Shown: piece by piece, positions 1 through 6,039 of the stretch
How positions within the stretch are numbered: the first letter of the stretch is position 1
How the letters are laid out: each line of letters begins with the position of its first letter
NCBI GenBank assembly: GCA_003535335.1
Contig: DOHJ01000127.1
Span: forward strand, 1 to 6,058
Direction: 5' to 3'
Length of the DNA: 6,058 nucleotides
DNA from: Paracoccaceae bacterium
GTDB taxonomy: Bacteria; Pseudomonadota; Alphaproteobacteria; Rhodobacterales; Rhodobacteraceae
Position numbers and translations under genes: made by a program
Notes under the pieces: generated by a model
Databases searched by the model: none
The model's input: the letters and a program-made list of their open reading frames with translations, nothing else
What the model was told of the DNA's origin: nothing

Positions 1-153
1 CTTGCGGGCGCGCTCAATGGCTGCTTGCGGGTAGCTACCGGAAACATATTTCCCCGATAAAAAACTGGTCGCCCTTGAATGTTGGGCAAAATTTTGCACC
101 CGTTTGGACCGCGCCAGAGCGATCATGCCTGATTGCCAAGTTTTACGAAACAT
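1..153 (-). CDS. Partial N-terminus of a probable proline dehydrogenase (runs off the left edge)
   Basis: Reading leftwards from the ATG at 153, 51 codons stay open to the window edge. The start has a good ribosome binding site, GAGAGGG at 159-165 on the minus strand, five bases from the ATG. The peptide begins MFRKTWQSGMIALARSKRV and continues with a YVSG segment (residues 36-39) and an alanine/arginine-rich helix. This layout, a basic helix with LARS, then a (F/Y)VxG step and a helix, is what I know from the N-terminus of short FAD-dependent proline dehydrogenases (PutB-like and roseobacter types), which oxidise L-proline to pyrroline-5-carboxylate. The catalytic barrel lies outside the window, so the family call is by resemblance only. 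The gene starts 45 bases after the stop of the membrane protein gene on the same strand with no clear terminator between, so read-through is possible. That it is a real gene start is fairly secure; the product name is moderate. Confidence 0.55.
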   Translation of the reverse strand, partial: MFRKTWQSGMIALARSKRVQNFAQHSRATSFLSGKYVSGSYPQAAIERARK

Positions 154-198
154 TACGACCCTCTCGGAAACTGCAAGCGACACCAAAACACTAACAGG

Positions 199-507
199 CT
201 ATTTTTTAAATTTGCGTTTCAATATGAAAAATAACACCAAGCATCCGCAGCCAGCAATTGCACTCGCCTTTATGCAATTCATATAAGGTATCAATTCATA
301 CGCATAATCATAAATCTGCTGCCCTCTGGTAACAGCCGTAAGAAAGAAGGTACCGGCTATTATCGCCACAAAAACGCTCCAAAGCACCGCTAAGATTGAA
401 TAAAGAAACAACACTATTGATGTAAGGAGTGTGATTCTGAGTATCCAGACTCTTTTTTTTGTTAACTGCGGTTTAGACTTATACGGGATGAATTCGTTCA
501 TTTCCAT
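199..507 (-). CDS. Small hydrophobic membrane protein of unknown function, 102 aa
   Basis: I do not recognise the family. After a polar, basic N-terminus (residues 1-20) comes a long hydrophobic stretch at about 22-59, long enough for two helices in a hairpin, then a polar Tyr-rich segment (61-80), and a further hydrophobic helix at about 82-96 containing two cysteines. It ends in a strongly basic tail (KRKFKK), which would favour a cytoplasmic C-terminus. No signal peptidase site or enzymatic motif is visible. The ATG at 507 is directly preceded by an in-frame TGA, so the protein cannot start earlier; ATG at 501 is an alternative, and neither has a good Shine-Dalgarno sequence. It lies 29 bases after the priA stop on the same strand, so it is probably read from the priA transcript. 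GC is about 41%, well below priA (about 58%), and an A8 run (plus-strand T at 453-460) lies in codons 15-18. Acquired or fast-evolving origin is an inference. Confidence 0.65.
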   Translation of the reverse strand: MEMNEFIPYKSKPQLTKKRVWILRITLLTSIVLFLYSILAVLWSVFVAIIAGTFFLTAVTRGQQIYDYAYELIPYMNCIKASAIAGCGCLVLFFILKRKFKK

Positions 508-536
508 TCAACATCAGTTAATCTGCTTCGTGTTAA

Positions 537-2732
537 TCATAGAAAACTCTGCGGATCAATGTCGATGGCCAGACGTATTGATGCCGGCACCCGAAATTGC
601 GCCACCCACGCCTTTAGCGCGCCTTGCAAATTTGCACCCTTATCGGCCCGAACCAGCAACCGGACCCTGAAACGGCCGCGTATTTTGGCAATCGGGGCCG
701 GTGCCGGTCCATAAACCTGCGCCGAAATGGCCCGCAACGGCCCGTCGCGGCGCGCCATATCAGCCCCCAGATCAAACACCTCGGGCGCGTGTTGCGAACT
801 TAGGATAATCCCAGCCATCCGCCCGTAAGGCGGCACACCCACGGCGCTACGTTCGCGCGCCTCGGCCTGCCAGAAATTTTCTTCTTCACCCGATAAAATC
901 GCCCGGATTACCGGGTGTTCGGGTTGATGGGTTTGCAGCAGGGCCAGCCCCTTTTTTTCAACCCTTCCCGCGCGCCCCGAAACCTGTCGCATCAGCTGAA
1001 AAGTGCGTTCAGCCGCGCGCAGGTCAGAACCTTGCAGGCCCAGATCCGTATCAATCACCCCGACCAGTGTCAGGTTGGGGAAATTATGGCCCTTGGCCAC
1101 CATCTGGGTGCCGATCACAATATCACAACCACCCGCTGCAATCTGTTCGATCTGCGCCTTTAACGCGCGGGCCGAGCCAAACAAATCAGACGACAGCACC
1201 GAAATCCGCGCGTCGGGAAACAGGGTTTCAACCTCTTCGGCCAGCCGTTCAACGCCGGGACCAACGGGGGCCAGTTTTCCCTCGACCTCGCAAGATGGGC
1301 AGGCCACCGGCATCGGTTTGGTTTCGCCGCATTGGTGGCACATCAGCCGGTTTTGAAACCGGTGCTCGACCATGCGCGCATCGCAATGATCACAGCCAAT
1401 CTGGTGCCCGCAAGCCCGGCAAACCGTGGTCGGGGCATAGCCACGCCGGTTGATAAACAGCAGCGATTGCTCGCCTGCCGCAATCCGCGCTTTTACCGCA
1501 TTTTGCAAACTGGGCGAAATCCAGCGCCCGCTTGGCACGTCCTCGCTTCGCAAATCAATTGCGCGCATTTCGGGCATTTGTGCGGCCCCGTAACGCGTGC
1601 TTAATTCCAGCCGTTTGTATTTGCCCGCAGTTGCGTTGGCCCATGTTTCAAGCGACGGCGTGGCCGAGGCCAGCACCACCTGAGCCGAACATAATGATGC
1701 GCGCAGCACGGACATGTCGCGGGCGTTATAAAGCACGCCTTCCTCTTGTTTGTAGGATGTGTCGTGTTCCTCGTCGACCACCACCAGCGCCAGATCGCGA
1801 AACGGTAAAAACAGCGCCGAGCGTGCGCCCACCACCAGTTGCACACCGCCCTCGCCGGCCATTTTCCACAAGCGGCGGCGCTCGGTCAGCGTGATGGCGG
1901 AATGCCATTCGCCGGGCTTGGCCCCAAATCGCGCCTGCACACGTTTTAGAAAATCGGCCGTCAGGGCAATTTCGGGCAATAACACCAGCGCTTGGCGGCC
2001 CTTTTTCAGACATTCGGCCACGGCCTCGAGATAAACCTCGGTTTTGCCCGACCCTGTCACACCCTTTAACAACGTCGTGCCATAAGCAGCAGATGCAACC
2101 GAAACACGCAACGCCGCCGCAGCCTCGGCCTGATCAGGCGTCAGTTTTACAGTGCTGAAATCAGGATCAAGCAGCGGGTAAGGTAAATCGCGCGGGCTGT
2201 CTTCTTCCTGCACCACGCCTTGTTTCACCAGCCCCTTGATCACAGATGTGGAGACGTTGGCAACCTCGGCCAATTCGGCCAAGGTAAAGGCCAAATCCGC
2301 ATAATCACCCAGTGCCGCGATCACCTTGCGTCGCGCCTCGGTTTCACGTTCGGGCTGACCAGAACCCAGCCGGTAAACCTTGCGCATCGAGGGCGCATCC
2401 GACAGCCCCGGCGCACGCGTGGTCAGGCGCAACATCATCGACAGCGGCGTCATGGTGTAATCGGCCGCACGGCTTAAAAAATCGCGCAGCTCACCGCGCA
2501 TCGGGGCCAGATCCAGAACCCGGATCACCGAGCGGGCTTTTGTCAAATCAAACCCGCCGCGCCCCGCACCCCAAACCACGCCGATCACCTTGCGCGGGCC
2601 CAGCGGCACCTCGACAAAAGCGCCAATCACACAGCCGCCTTCGGGGGCCTTGTAATCCAGCAGCCGGTCAATCGGTTGCGCGCTCAGAACCGCAACCAAA
2701 GTGCCCTGATCAAAAAAGCCCGTATCAACCAT
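537..2732 (-). CDS. priA: Primosomal replication restart helicase PriA (primosomal protein N')
   Basis: PriA is a cytosolic 3'-to-5' DNA helicase that recognises stalled or collapsed replication forks and starts reloading of the replicative helicase. All expected parts are visible in 731 residues, close to the 732 of the E. coli protein. Residues 1-105 form the 3'-end-binding domain, followed by a winged-helix region around 140-175. Helicase lobe 1 has Walker A GVTGSGKT at 224-231, LLPEIALT at 251-258, the DEEH box at 320-323 and SATPSLE at 356-362. The zinc insertion has eight cysteines at 438, 441, 447, 450, 465, 468, 478 and 481. Lobe 2 has GTQMVAKGHNF at 541-551 and the arginine-finger motif SGRAGR at 585-590. 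The C-terminal domain has YGPAPAPIAKIRGR at 674-687. No key residue is missing. The ATG at 2732 has AAGG eight bases upstream and the N-terminal sequence fits the family, so the start is well supported. It is divergent from the transaldolase gene. Confidence 0.98.
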   Translation of the reverse strand: MVDTGFFDQGTLVAVLSAQPIDRLLDYKAPEGGCVIGAFVEVPLGPRKVIGVVWGAGRGGFDLTKARSVIRVLDLAPMRGELRDFLSRAADYTMTPLSMMLRLTTRAPGLSDAPSMRKVYRLGSGQPERETEARRKVIAALGDYADLAFTLAELAEVANVSTSVIKGLVKQGVVQEEDSPRDLPYPLLDPDFSTVKLTPDQAEAAAALRVSVASAAYGTTLLKGVTGSGKTEVYLEAVAECLKKGRQALVLLPEIALTADFLKRVQARFGAKPGEWHSAITLTERRRLWKMAGEGGVQLVVGARSALFLPFRDLALVVVDEEHDTSYKQEEGVLYNARDMSVLRASLCSAQVVLASATPSLETWANATAGKYKRLELSTRYGAAQMPEMRAIDLRSEDVPSGRWISPSLQNAVKARIAAGEQSLLFINRRGYAPTTVCRACGHQIGCDHCDARMVEHRFQNRLMCHQCGETKPMPVACPSCEVEGKLAPVGPGVERLAEEVETLFPDARISVLSSDLFGSARALKAQIEQIAAGGCDIVIGTQMVAKGHNFPNLTLVGVIDTDLGLQGSDLRAAERTFQLMRQVSGRAGRVEKKGLALLQTHQPEHPVIRAILSGEEENFWQAEARERSAVGVPPYGRMAGIILSSQHAPEVFDLGADMARRDGPLRAISAQVYGPAPAPIAKIRGRFRVRLLVRADKGANLQGALKAWVAQFRVPASIRLAIDIDPQSFL

Positions 2733-2770
2733 AGTTTACCTTGTAATTTTGGGCTTCCAGATGTGCATCA

Positions 2771-2799
2771 TTTAGACTAAAGGTGACAATATGTCGCAA
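2771..2799 (-). promoter_or_regulatory. Candidate sigma-70 promoter for priA
   Basis: On the minus strand, TTGCGA (2794-2799) and TCTAAA (2771-2776) are separated by exactly 17 bases. Each matches four of six positions of the -35 and -10 consensus. Transcription would start near 2764, giving a leader of about 30 bases before the priA ATG. This is a match by eye in a short divergent gap. I see no equally good promoter for the transaldolase gene on the other strand, though one must lie in or near the same gap. Confidence 0.3.
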
Positions 2800-2821
2800 T
2801 GCATAAGCAAGGAAGTCATGA

Positions 2822-3475
2822 ATGCAGTTTTTCATTGATAGCGCAGAAGTTGAAGATATTAAAGAGCTTAACGATCTGGGAATGGCCGACGGGGTTACAA
2901 CCAATCCGTCTCTGATCCTGAAATCGGGGCGCGATATTCTAGAGGTCACAAAAGAAATCAGTGGCATCGTTGACGGGCCTGTTTCGGCCGAAGTTGTGTC
3001 GCTAAACCCCGACGATATGCTGAAAGAAGCCCGCAAACTGGCCAAAATCGCCGACAATATCGCCGTGAAGGTGCCAATGACCTGGGCTGGTCTGAAAACC
3101 TGCCAGGCACTGTCTGCCGATGGCATCATGGTTAACGTCACCTTGTGTTTTTCCGCCAACCAGGCCTTGCTGGCCGCCAAATCCGGGGCCACATTTATTT
3201 CGCCTTTTGTCGGGCGGCTGGATGATTTGAACATTGATGGCATGGACCTGATCGCCGATATTCGCACGATTTATGATAATTACGGGTTCGAGACCCGCAT
3301 TCTGGCCGCCTCGATCCGTTCCGTCAACCACATGAAAGAAGCCGCGCTAATCGGGGCCGATGTAGTCACAGCACCACCCGCAGTGATTAAGAAAATGGCC
3401 TATCACGCGCTGACCGATAAGGGGGTCGAAGGTTTTACCGAAGACTGGGCCAAGACCGGGCAAAAGATACTTTAA
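2822..3475 (+). CDS. tal: Small transaldolase (TalC/FSA-type class I aldolase), 217 aa
   Basis: This cytosolic enzyme of the non-oxidative pentose phosphate pathway moves a dihydroxyacetone unit from sedoheptulose 7-phosphate to glyceraldehyde 3-phosphate. The 217-residue length is typical of the short single-barrel branch also annotated as fsa, talC or mipB. Landmarks are FFIDSA (3-8), GVTTNPSL (24-31), AVKVPMT with the expected Schiff-base lysine at Lys83, [16 protein letters not shown] (105-120), SPFVGRLDD (127-135), AASIRS (162-167) and LTDKGVEGF (197-205). The residue matching Tyr131 of E. coli fructose-6-phosphate aldolase is Phe129 here, as in true transaldolases and in Bacillus TalC, so transaldolase activity is the better prediction even though automatic annotation may say fructose-6-phosphate aldolase. 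The start at 2822 has AAGGAAG (2809-2815) upstream and gives the usual family N-terminus; the overlapping ATG at 2818 is out of frame. A hairpin follows twelve bases after the stop. Confidence 0.95.
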   Translation: MQFFIDSAEVEDIKELNDLGMADGVTTNPSLILKSGRDILEVTKEISGIVDGPVSAEVVSLNPDDMLKEARKLAKIADNIAVKVPMTWAGLKTCQALSADGIMVNVTLCFSANQALLAAKSGATFISPFVGRLDDLNIDGMDLIADIRTIYDNYGFETRILAASIRSVNHMKEAALIGADVVTAPPAVIKKMAYHALTDKGVEGFTEDWAKTGQKIL

Positions 3476-3487
3476 AGCTAGTTTTAG

Positions 3488-3528
3488 CCCCATTTACCAA
3501 AGGGAAATTCACTCTAAGGTAAATGGGG
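3488..3528 (+). terminator. Strong hairpin after tal, probable terminator with a weak U-tract
   Basis: CCCCATTTACC (3488-3498) and GGTAAATGGGG (3518-3528) are perfect 11-base inverted repeats. A G-U pair can extend the base (3487 with 3529). Inside the loop a second short stem is possible, AGGG (3501-3504) with CTCT (3512-3515), separated from the main stem by an AA/AA internal loop. The position twelve bases after the tal stop suits transcription termination or protection of the mRNA 3' end. There is no immediate run of T: the nearest T-rich piece, TTATTTT, begins about nine bases after the stem. It is therefore an imperfect intrinsic terminator at best. Confidence 0.55.
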
Positions 3529-3805
3529 TCAAGCCGTTATTTTCTGTAAAAATAGATAATTTTGGTCTTCAATTGACCTCAATACGCGTACACTGATGCA
3601 AAGTTATTTACCCGGCAACCATCTTCGCGATAGAGTGTGCCAAGGGATAATCCCGTGTAGCTCTGGTACTCTTGTGCGTTCCAATAGCCCTGCGCGGCCC
3701 CAGCTGGCGAGGCAGACATATCAAGTTCTGCGTGGTATTTTCCATACATCTGTTGTCTGCAAACCACTTTTCACATTCGGCCATAACAACTCTAGAAAAA
3801 ATCCG
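3529..3805. other. Gene-poor stretch with a possible tiny or decayed minus-strand ORF
   Basis: I find no convincing gene here. The first 60 bases are AT-rich and include TATTTT (3538-3543) and AAAATA (3549-3554), an AT-only inverted repeat. On the minus strand, 3767-3579 is open for 62 codons from a GTG. Its product is rich in tyrosine (eight), contains YWNAQEYQSYTGLSLGTLYR and ends with VNNFASVYAY, which reads more like protein than a random shadow, but none of its possible starts has a Shine-Dalgarno sequence. In another minus-strand frame an ATG at 3784 gives MAECEKWFADNRCMENTT. Together these could be pieces of one gene split by a frameshift, but I recognise no family, so no coding call is made. 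Confidence 0.4.
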
Positions 3806-3835
3806 GTGACTTGGCTGAACAAATTGGTCTATAGT
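3806..3835 (+). promoter_or_regulatory. Candidate sigma-70 promoter for the DUF484-xerC pair
   Basis: GTGACT (3806-3811, four of six matches to the -35 consensus) is followed after 18 bases by TATAGT (3830-3835, five of six matches to -10). Transcription would start near 3842, leaving a leader of about 28 bases before the ATG at 3870. This placement also argues against translation starting at the upstream GTG at 3834, which lies within the -10 box. The match is by eye. Confidence 0.4.
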
Positions 3836-3860
3836 GCCACAAACCATGGAAAAACACGGT

Positions 3861-3864
3861 AAGG
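3861..3864 (+). promoter_or_regulatory. Ribosome binding site that sets the DUF484 start at 3870
   Basis: AAGG at 3861-3864 lies five bases before the ATG at 3870. The alternative in-frame starts, GTG 3834 and ATG 3846, have no purine-rich sequence at a suitable distance. This decides for the shorter, 235-residue protein. Confidence 0.55.
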
Positions 3865-3869
3865 CAGGC

Positions 3870-4577
3870 ATGACAAACACCGCTAAACAGTTCGAAGAAT
3901 TGCGAAATCAACTGATCGCAGACCCCGAAGCCATTCTGGACGACAAAGATTTAATGCGCGCCCTTGTGGCCGCAAACGAGGCCCAGATGGGCAGTAATGT
4001 TGTCGATTTACGCGGCATCGCGATGGAGCGGCTCGAGGCGCGGCTGGATCGTCTGGAAGACACGCACCGCTCGGTTATTGCGGCTGCTTATGAAAATCTG
4101 ACCGGCACCAATCAGGTGCACCGTGCTATTTTACGCATGCTGGATCCGGCCGAATTTGAAACCTTCCTGCGTGATCTGGATGGCGATGTTGCCGAAATAT
4201 TAGCGGTTGATTGCGTGCGGCTGGTGTTGGAAAGCGTGCAGGATGAAAATGATCCTGCCGTGAAACGTCTGGGTGATGTGCTTTATGTGGCCGAGCCCGG
4301 ATTTATCGAAAACTACCTGACCGCTGGCAAGCGCAGCAATTCACGTCAGGTTACCCTGCGCCAGTTGCAGCCCGATAGCGATGTTATTTATGGCGATTCT
4401 TCTGGCTGGATCCACTCCGAGGCTGCCTTGAAACTGGATTTCGGCGGCGGGCGTTTGCCGGGTTTGCTGGTGATGGGATCAGAGGATCCGCATCATTTCA
4501 AAGCCAGCCAAGGCACTGATTTACTGTCGTTTTTTGCCGGTGTATTTGAACGGGCCATGCGTCGCTGGCTGTCATGA
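3870..4577 (+). CDS. DUF484 family protein (GAF-like), 235 aa, upstream partner of xerC
   Basis: The function of this family is not established; its fold is thought to be GAF-like and its gene commonly sits directly upstream of xerC, for example yigA in E. coli. The N-terminal part (about 5-40) has the short acidic DPEAILDDKDLMRALVAANE region. A charged helix that could form a coiled coil follows at about 47-75, rich in Arg, Glu and Leu. The GAF-like domain runs from about 90 to the end, with EILAVDCVRLVLES (109-122), AEPGF (141-145) and the family hallmark LPGLLVMGSEDPHHF (196-210) followed by QGTDLLSFF (214-222) and a basic C-terminal helix. I see no catalytic motif, DNA-binding motif or membrane segment. 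The start at 3870 is preferred over the longer reading from 3834 because of the ribosome binding site and the family's N-terminal length. Its TGA overlaps the xerC ATG (ATGA), so the two are probably translationally coupled. Confidence 0.93.
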   Translation: MTNTAKQFEELRNQLIADPEAILDDKDLMRALVAANEAQMGSNVVDLRGIAMERLEARLDRLEDTHRSVIAAAYENLTGTNQVHRAILRMLDPAEFETFLRDLDGDVAEILAVDCVRLVLESVQDENDPAVKRLGDVLYVAEPGFIENYLTAGKRSNSRQVTLRQLQPDSDVIYGDSSGWIHSEAALKLDFGGGRLPGLLVMGSEDPHHFKASQGTDLLSFFAGVFERAMRRWLS

Positions 4578-5527
4578 CCGGCTGCGCCATATCCCCGGCG
4601 GCAACGGATGCGCTGGGGCAATGGCTGACCACAATCAAGGCATTAAACAACGCGTCTGACAACACAATCGAGGCTTACCACGCCGATTTATTGGGTTTTT
4701 TCGCCTTTATGGGCCAGCATTTTGGCGCGGCCACCGGCCTGACCCCGTTAAAGCAGCTGAAAGTCACCGACATGCGGTCCTGGATGGCCCATGAAAAGGG
4801 CCGCGGCGTATCGGCACGCTCCTTGGCGCGGTCCTTGTCGGCGGTAAAATCGTTCTTTCGCTGGCTGGCCGAGCGCGACGGCTTTGAACCCACAGTGGTT
4901 TTATCAGCCCGCACGCCACGGTTTCAGAAAAAACTACCGCGCCCGCTGGCAAAAACTGCCGCACGTGCGGTGATTGAAACGGTTGAATTGCAATCCAGCC
5001 AAGATTGGATCGGCCTGCGCGACACGGCCGTTATCACCCTGCTTTACGGCTGTGGCTTGCGGATTTCCGAAGCCCTGAGCCTGACCGGTGCCGACGCGCC
5101 CCTGCCCGAAGTTTTGCGCATTACCGGCAAGGGCAAAAAAGAACGCATCGTGCCGGTGATTAAACCTGCGCGTTTGGCAGTTGATCGCTACCTGCACCTT
5201 TGCCCGCATCCGCTGCAGGCCGACGCACCGCTATTTTACGCCGCGCGTGGTGGCCCGCTGCGCCCGCGCGCCATCCAAAAGGTGATGGAGGCCACGCGCA
5301 TGCAACTGGGCCTGCCAGCGACCGCCACACCACACGCCTTGCGCCATTCTTTTGCCACTCACCTGCTGGAATCCGGTGGTGATTTACGGGCCATTCAAGA
5401 ACTGCTGGGCCATGCGTCGCTTGCCACCACGCAGGCTTATACCGCCGTTGATACAGCACGCCTAATGGAGGTTTACGATATGACGCATCCACGGGCGCAT
5501 GAGCGTATTTGCTCCACAAGCCGGTAA
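4574..5527 (+). CDS. xerC: Tyrosine recombinase XerC
   Basis: XerC acts with XerD at the dif site to resolve chromosome dimers before cell division, cutting and rejoining strands through a tyrosine-DNA intermediate. The 317-residue protein has the N-terminal core-binding domain (about 12-105, with DNTIEAYHADLLGF at 29-42 and the ARSLARSLSAVKSFFRWL helix region at 81-98) and the C-terminal catalytic domain. The catalytic set is complete: Arg163 in GCGLRISEAL, Lys186 in GKGKKER, His254 and Arg257 in PHALRHSF, His280 in LLGH and the nucleophile Tyr289 in TTQAYT. Spacing from His254 to Tyr289 matches E. coli XerC exactly. The ending MEVYDMTHPRAHE resembles XerC (HPRA) more than XerD, with a tail of about nine residues after HPRA. 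The start overlaps the DUF484 stop by four bases and lacks a good Shine-Dalgarno sequence, which suggests translational coupling. I saw no dif-like site in the window, as expected. Confidence 0.95.
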   Translation: MTGCAISPAATDALGQWLTTIKALNNASDNTIEAYHADLLGFFAFMGQHFGAATGLTPLKQLKVTDMRSWMAHEKGRGVSARSLARSLSAVKSFFRWLAERDGFEPTVVLSARTPRFQKKLPRPLAKTAARAVIETVELQSSQDWIGLRDTAVITLLYGCGLRISEALSLTGADAPLPEVLRITGKGKKERIVPVIKPARLAVDRYLHLCPHPLQADAPLFYAARGGPLRPRAIQKVMEATRMQLGLPATATPHALRHSFATHLLESGGDLRAIQELLGHASLATTQAYTAVDTARLMEVYDMTHPRAHERICSTSR

Positions 5528-5547
5528 TACAGCGTAGTATTTTTTTA
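5526..5547 (+). terminator. Weak candidate terminator overlapping the xerC stop
   Basis: AATAC (5526-5530) and GTATT (5537-5541) form a five-base stem with a six-base loop, followed directly by T (5541-5546). The stem is short and AT-rich and begins inside the xerC stop codon, so termination would be inefficient. It is reported because of the immediate T run, and it might partly separate xerC from the globin gene. Confidence 0.25.
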
Positions 5548-5568
5548 ATATTTTCTGCCTATTAGGGG

Positions 5569-5586
5569 TTTGCGCGCGAACGCAAA
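5569..5586. promoter_or_regulatory. Palindrome upstream of the globin gene, possible operator
   Basis: TTTGCG (5569-5574) and CGCAAA (5581-5586) are perfect six-base inverted repeats around a six-base centre, ending 12 bases before the globin ATG. A weak -10-like TATTAG lies at 5560-5565, so the palindrome would sit over the transcription start, a common place for a repressor site. It does not match the FNR/CRP-type pattern TTGAT-N4-ATCAA, where the distance between TTG and CAA is eight rather than ten. It could also fold as a hairpin in the leader RNA and mask the weak ribosome binding site. No regulator can be named. Confidence 0.3.
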
Positions 5587-5598
5587 AAATGGGTCATT

Positions 5599-6039
5599 AT
5601 GCTCACACAATTAGATATTGATCTGGTTCGGGATAGCTTTTCCAAAGCCAGTCAAGATAAAGACATGCTGTCACGGCAATTTTATGAACGTTTTTTCATT
5701 GTTGCACCGCAGACTAAAATGCTTTTTTCCGGTGATCTGGTAAAACAACAAAATATGCTGCACTCGGTCATGTCGATAATCGTGAACGGGCTGCATGAAC
5801 CGGAAAAACTACAACCATATTTATATATGCTGGGTGAAAATCACGCCAAAATGGGCGTAAGGTCCCGGCATTATGTGCAATTTTTCGAGGTTTTCATCGA
5901 AACCATTCTAAGTCTAAGAGAAAACCAGAAAAATGCCAAACTGGAAAACGCTTGGCGTGAGGCTTTTCATATAGTGCAAACGGTGATGCAAAAAGCAACG
6001 CAAGAATCCGGTTTAGACTTAGAACTACTGCGGGCCTAG
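5599..6039 (+). CDS. Single-domain bacterial globin, 146 aa
   Basis: This is a haem-binding globin of the full-length (three-over-three) type, like Vitreoscilla haemoglobin or the globin part of flavohaemoglobins, but with no reductase domain. Such proteins bind oxygen or nitric oxide in the cytosol; the exact role here is unknown. Visible landmarks are LDIDLVRDSFSKAS (5-18), FYERFF with Tyr29 at the probable B10 position (28-33), APQTKMLF with the conserved CD1 Phe43 (36-43), a Gln at 50-51 near the distal E7 position, LGENHAKMGV with the proximal haem ligand His82 (78-87), HY (91-92) and the H-helix AWREAF (118-123). Tyr B10 with Gln E7 is the pattern seen in flavohaemoglobins that turn over nitric oxide. 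The ATG at 5599 has only a weak GGG upstream. It lies 71 bases after xerC. GC is about 41%, far below xerC, suggesting separate ancestry or weaker constraint. Confidence 0.88.
   Translation: MLTQLDIDLVRDSFSKASQDKDMLSRQFYERFFIVAPQTKMLFSGDLVKQQNMLHSVMSIIVNGLHEPEKLQPYLYMLGENHAKMGVRSRHYVQFFEVFIETILSLRENQKNAKLENAWREAFHIVQTVMQKATQESGLDLELLRA

Noticed and set aside
453..460. A8 run in the small membrane protein gene as a programmed frameshift or slippage site
   Set aside because: No downstream stimulatory structure or meaningful alternative frame was seen; such runs are common in AT-rich sequence.
431..670. Plus-strand open frame of 79 codons across the priA 3' end
   Set aside because: It overlaps the priA end and the membrane protein start on the opposite strand and its product looks like an out-of-frame reading.
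2725..3267. A 180-codon open frame on the minus strand across the tal start
   Set aside because: It lies antisense to the well-supported transaldolase gene and its product is a low-information serine-rich reading without family features.
3834..3869. A longer start for the DUF484 protein at GTG 3834 or ATG 3846
   Set aside because: Neither has a ribosome binding site, and 3834 lies inside the candidate -10 box; ATG 3870 has AAGG at a suitable distance.
5160..5519. Minus-strand open frame of 119 codons within xerC
   Set aside because: It is antisense to the catalytic domain of xerC, whose active-site residues are all intact.
5569..5586. FNR/NnrR-type binding site upstream of the globin
   Set aside because: The distance between TTG and CAA is ten, not the eight of the FNR/CRP family, and the inner AT and AT bases are missing.
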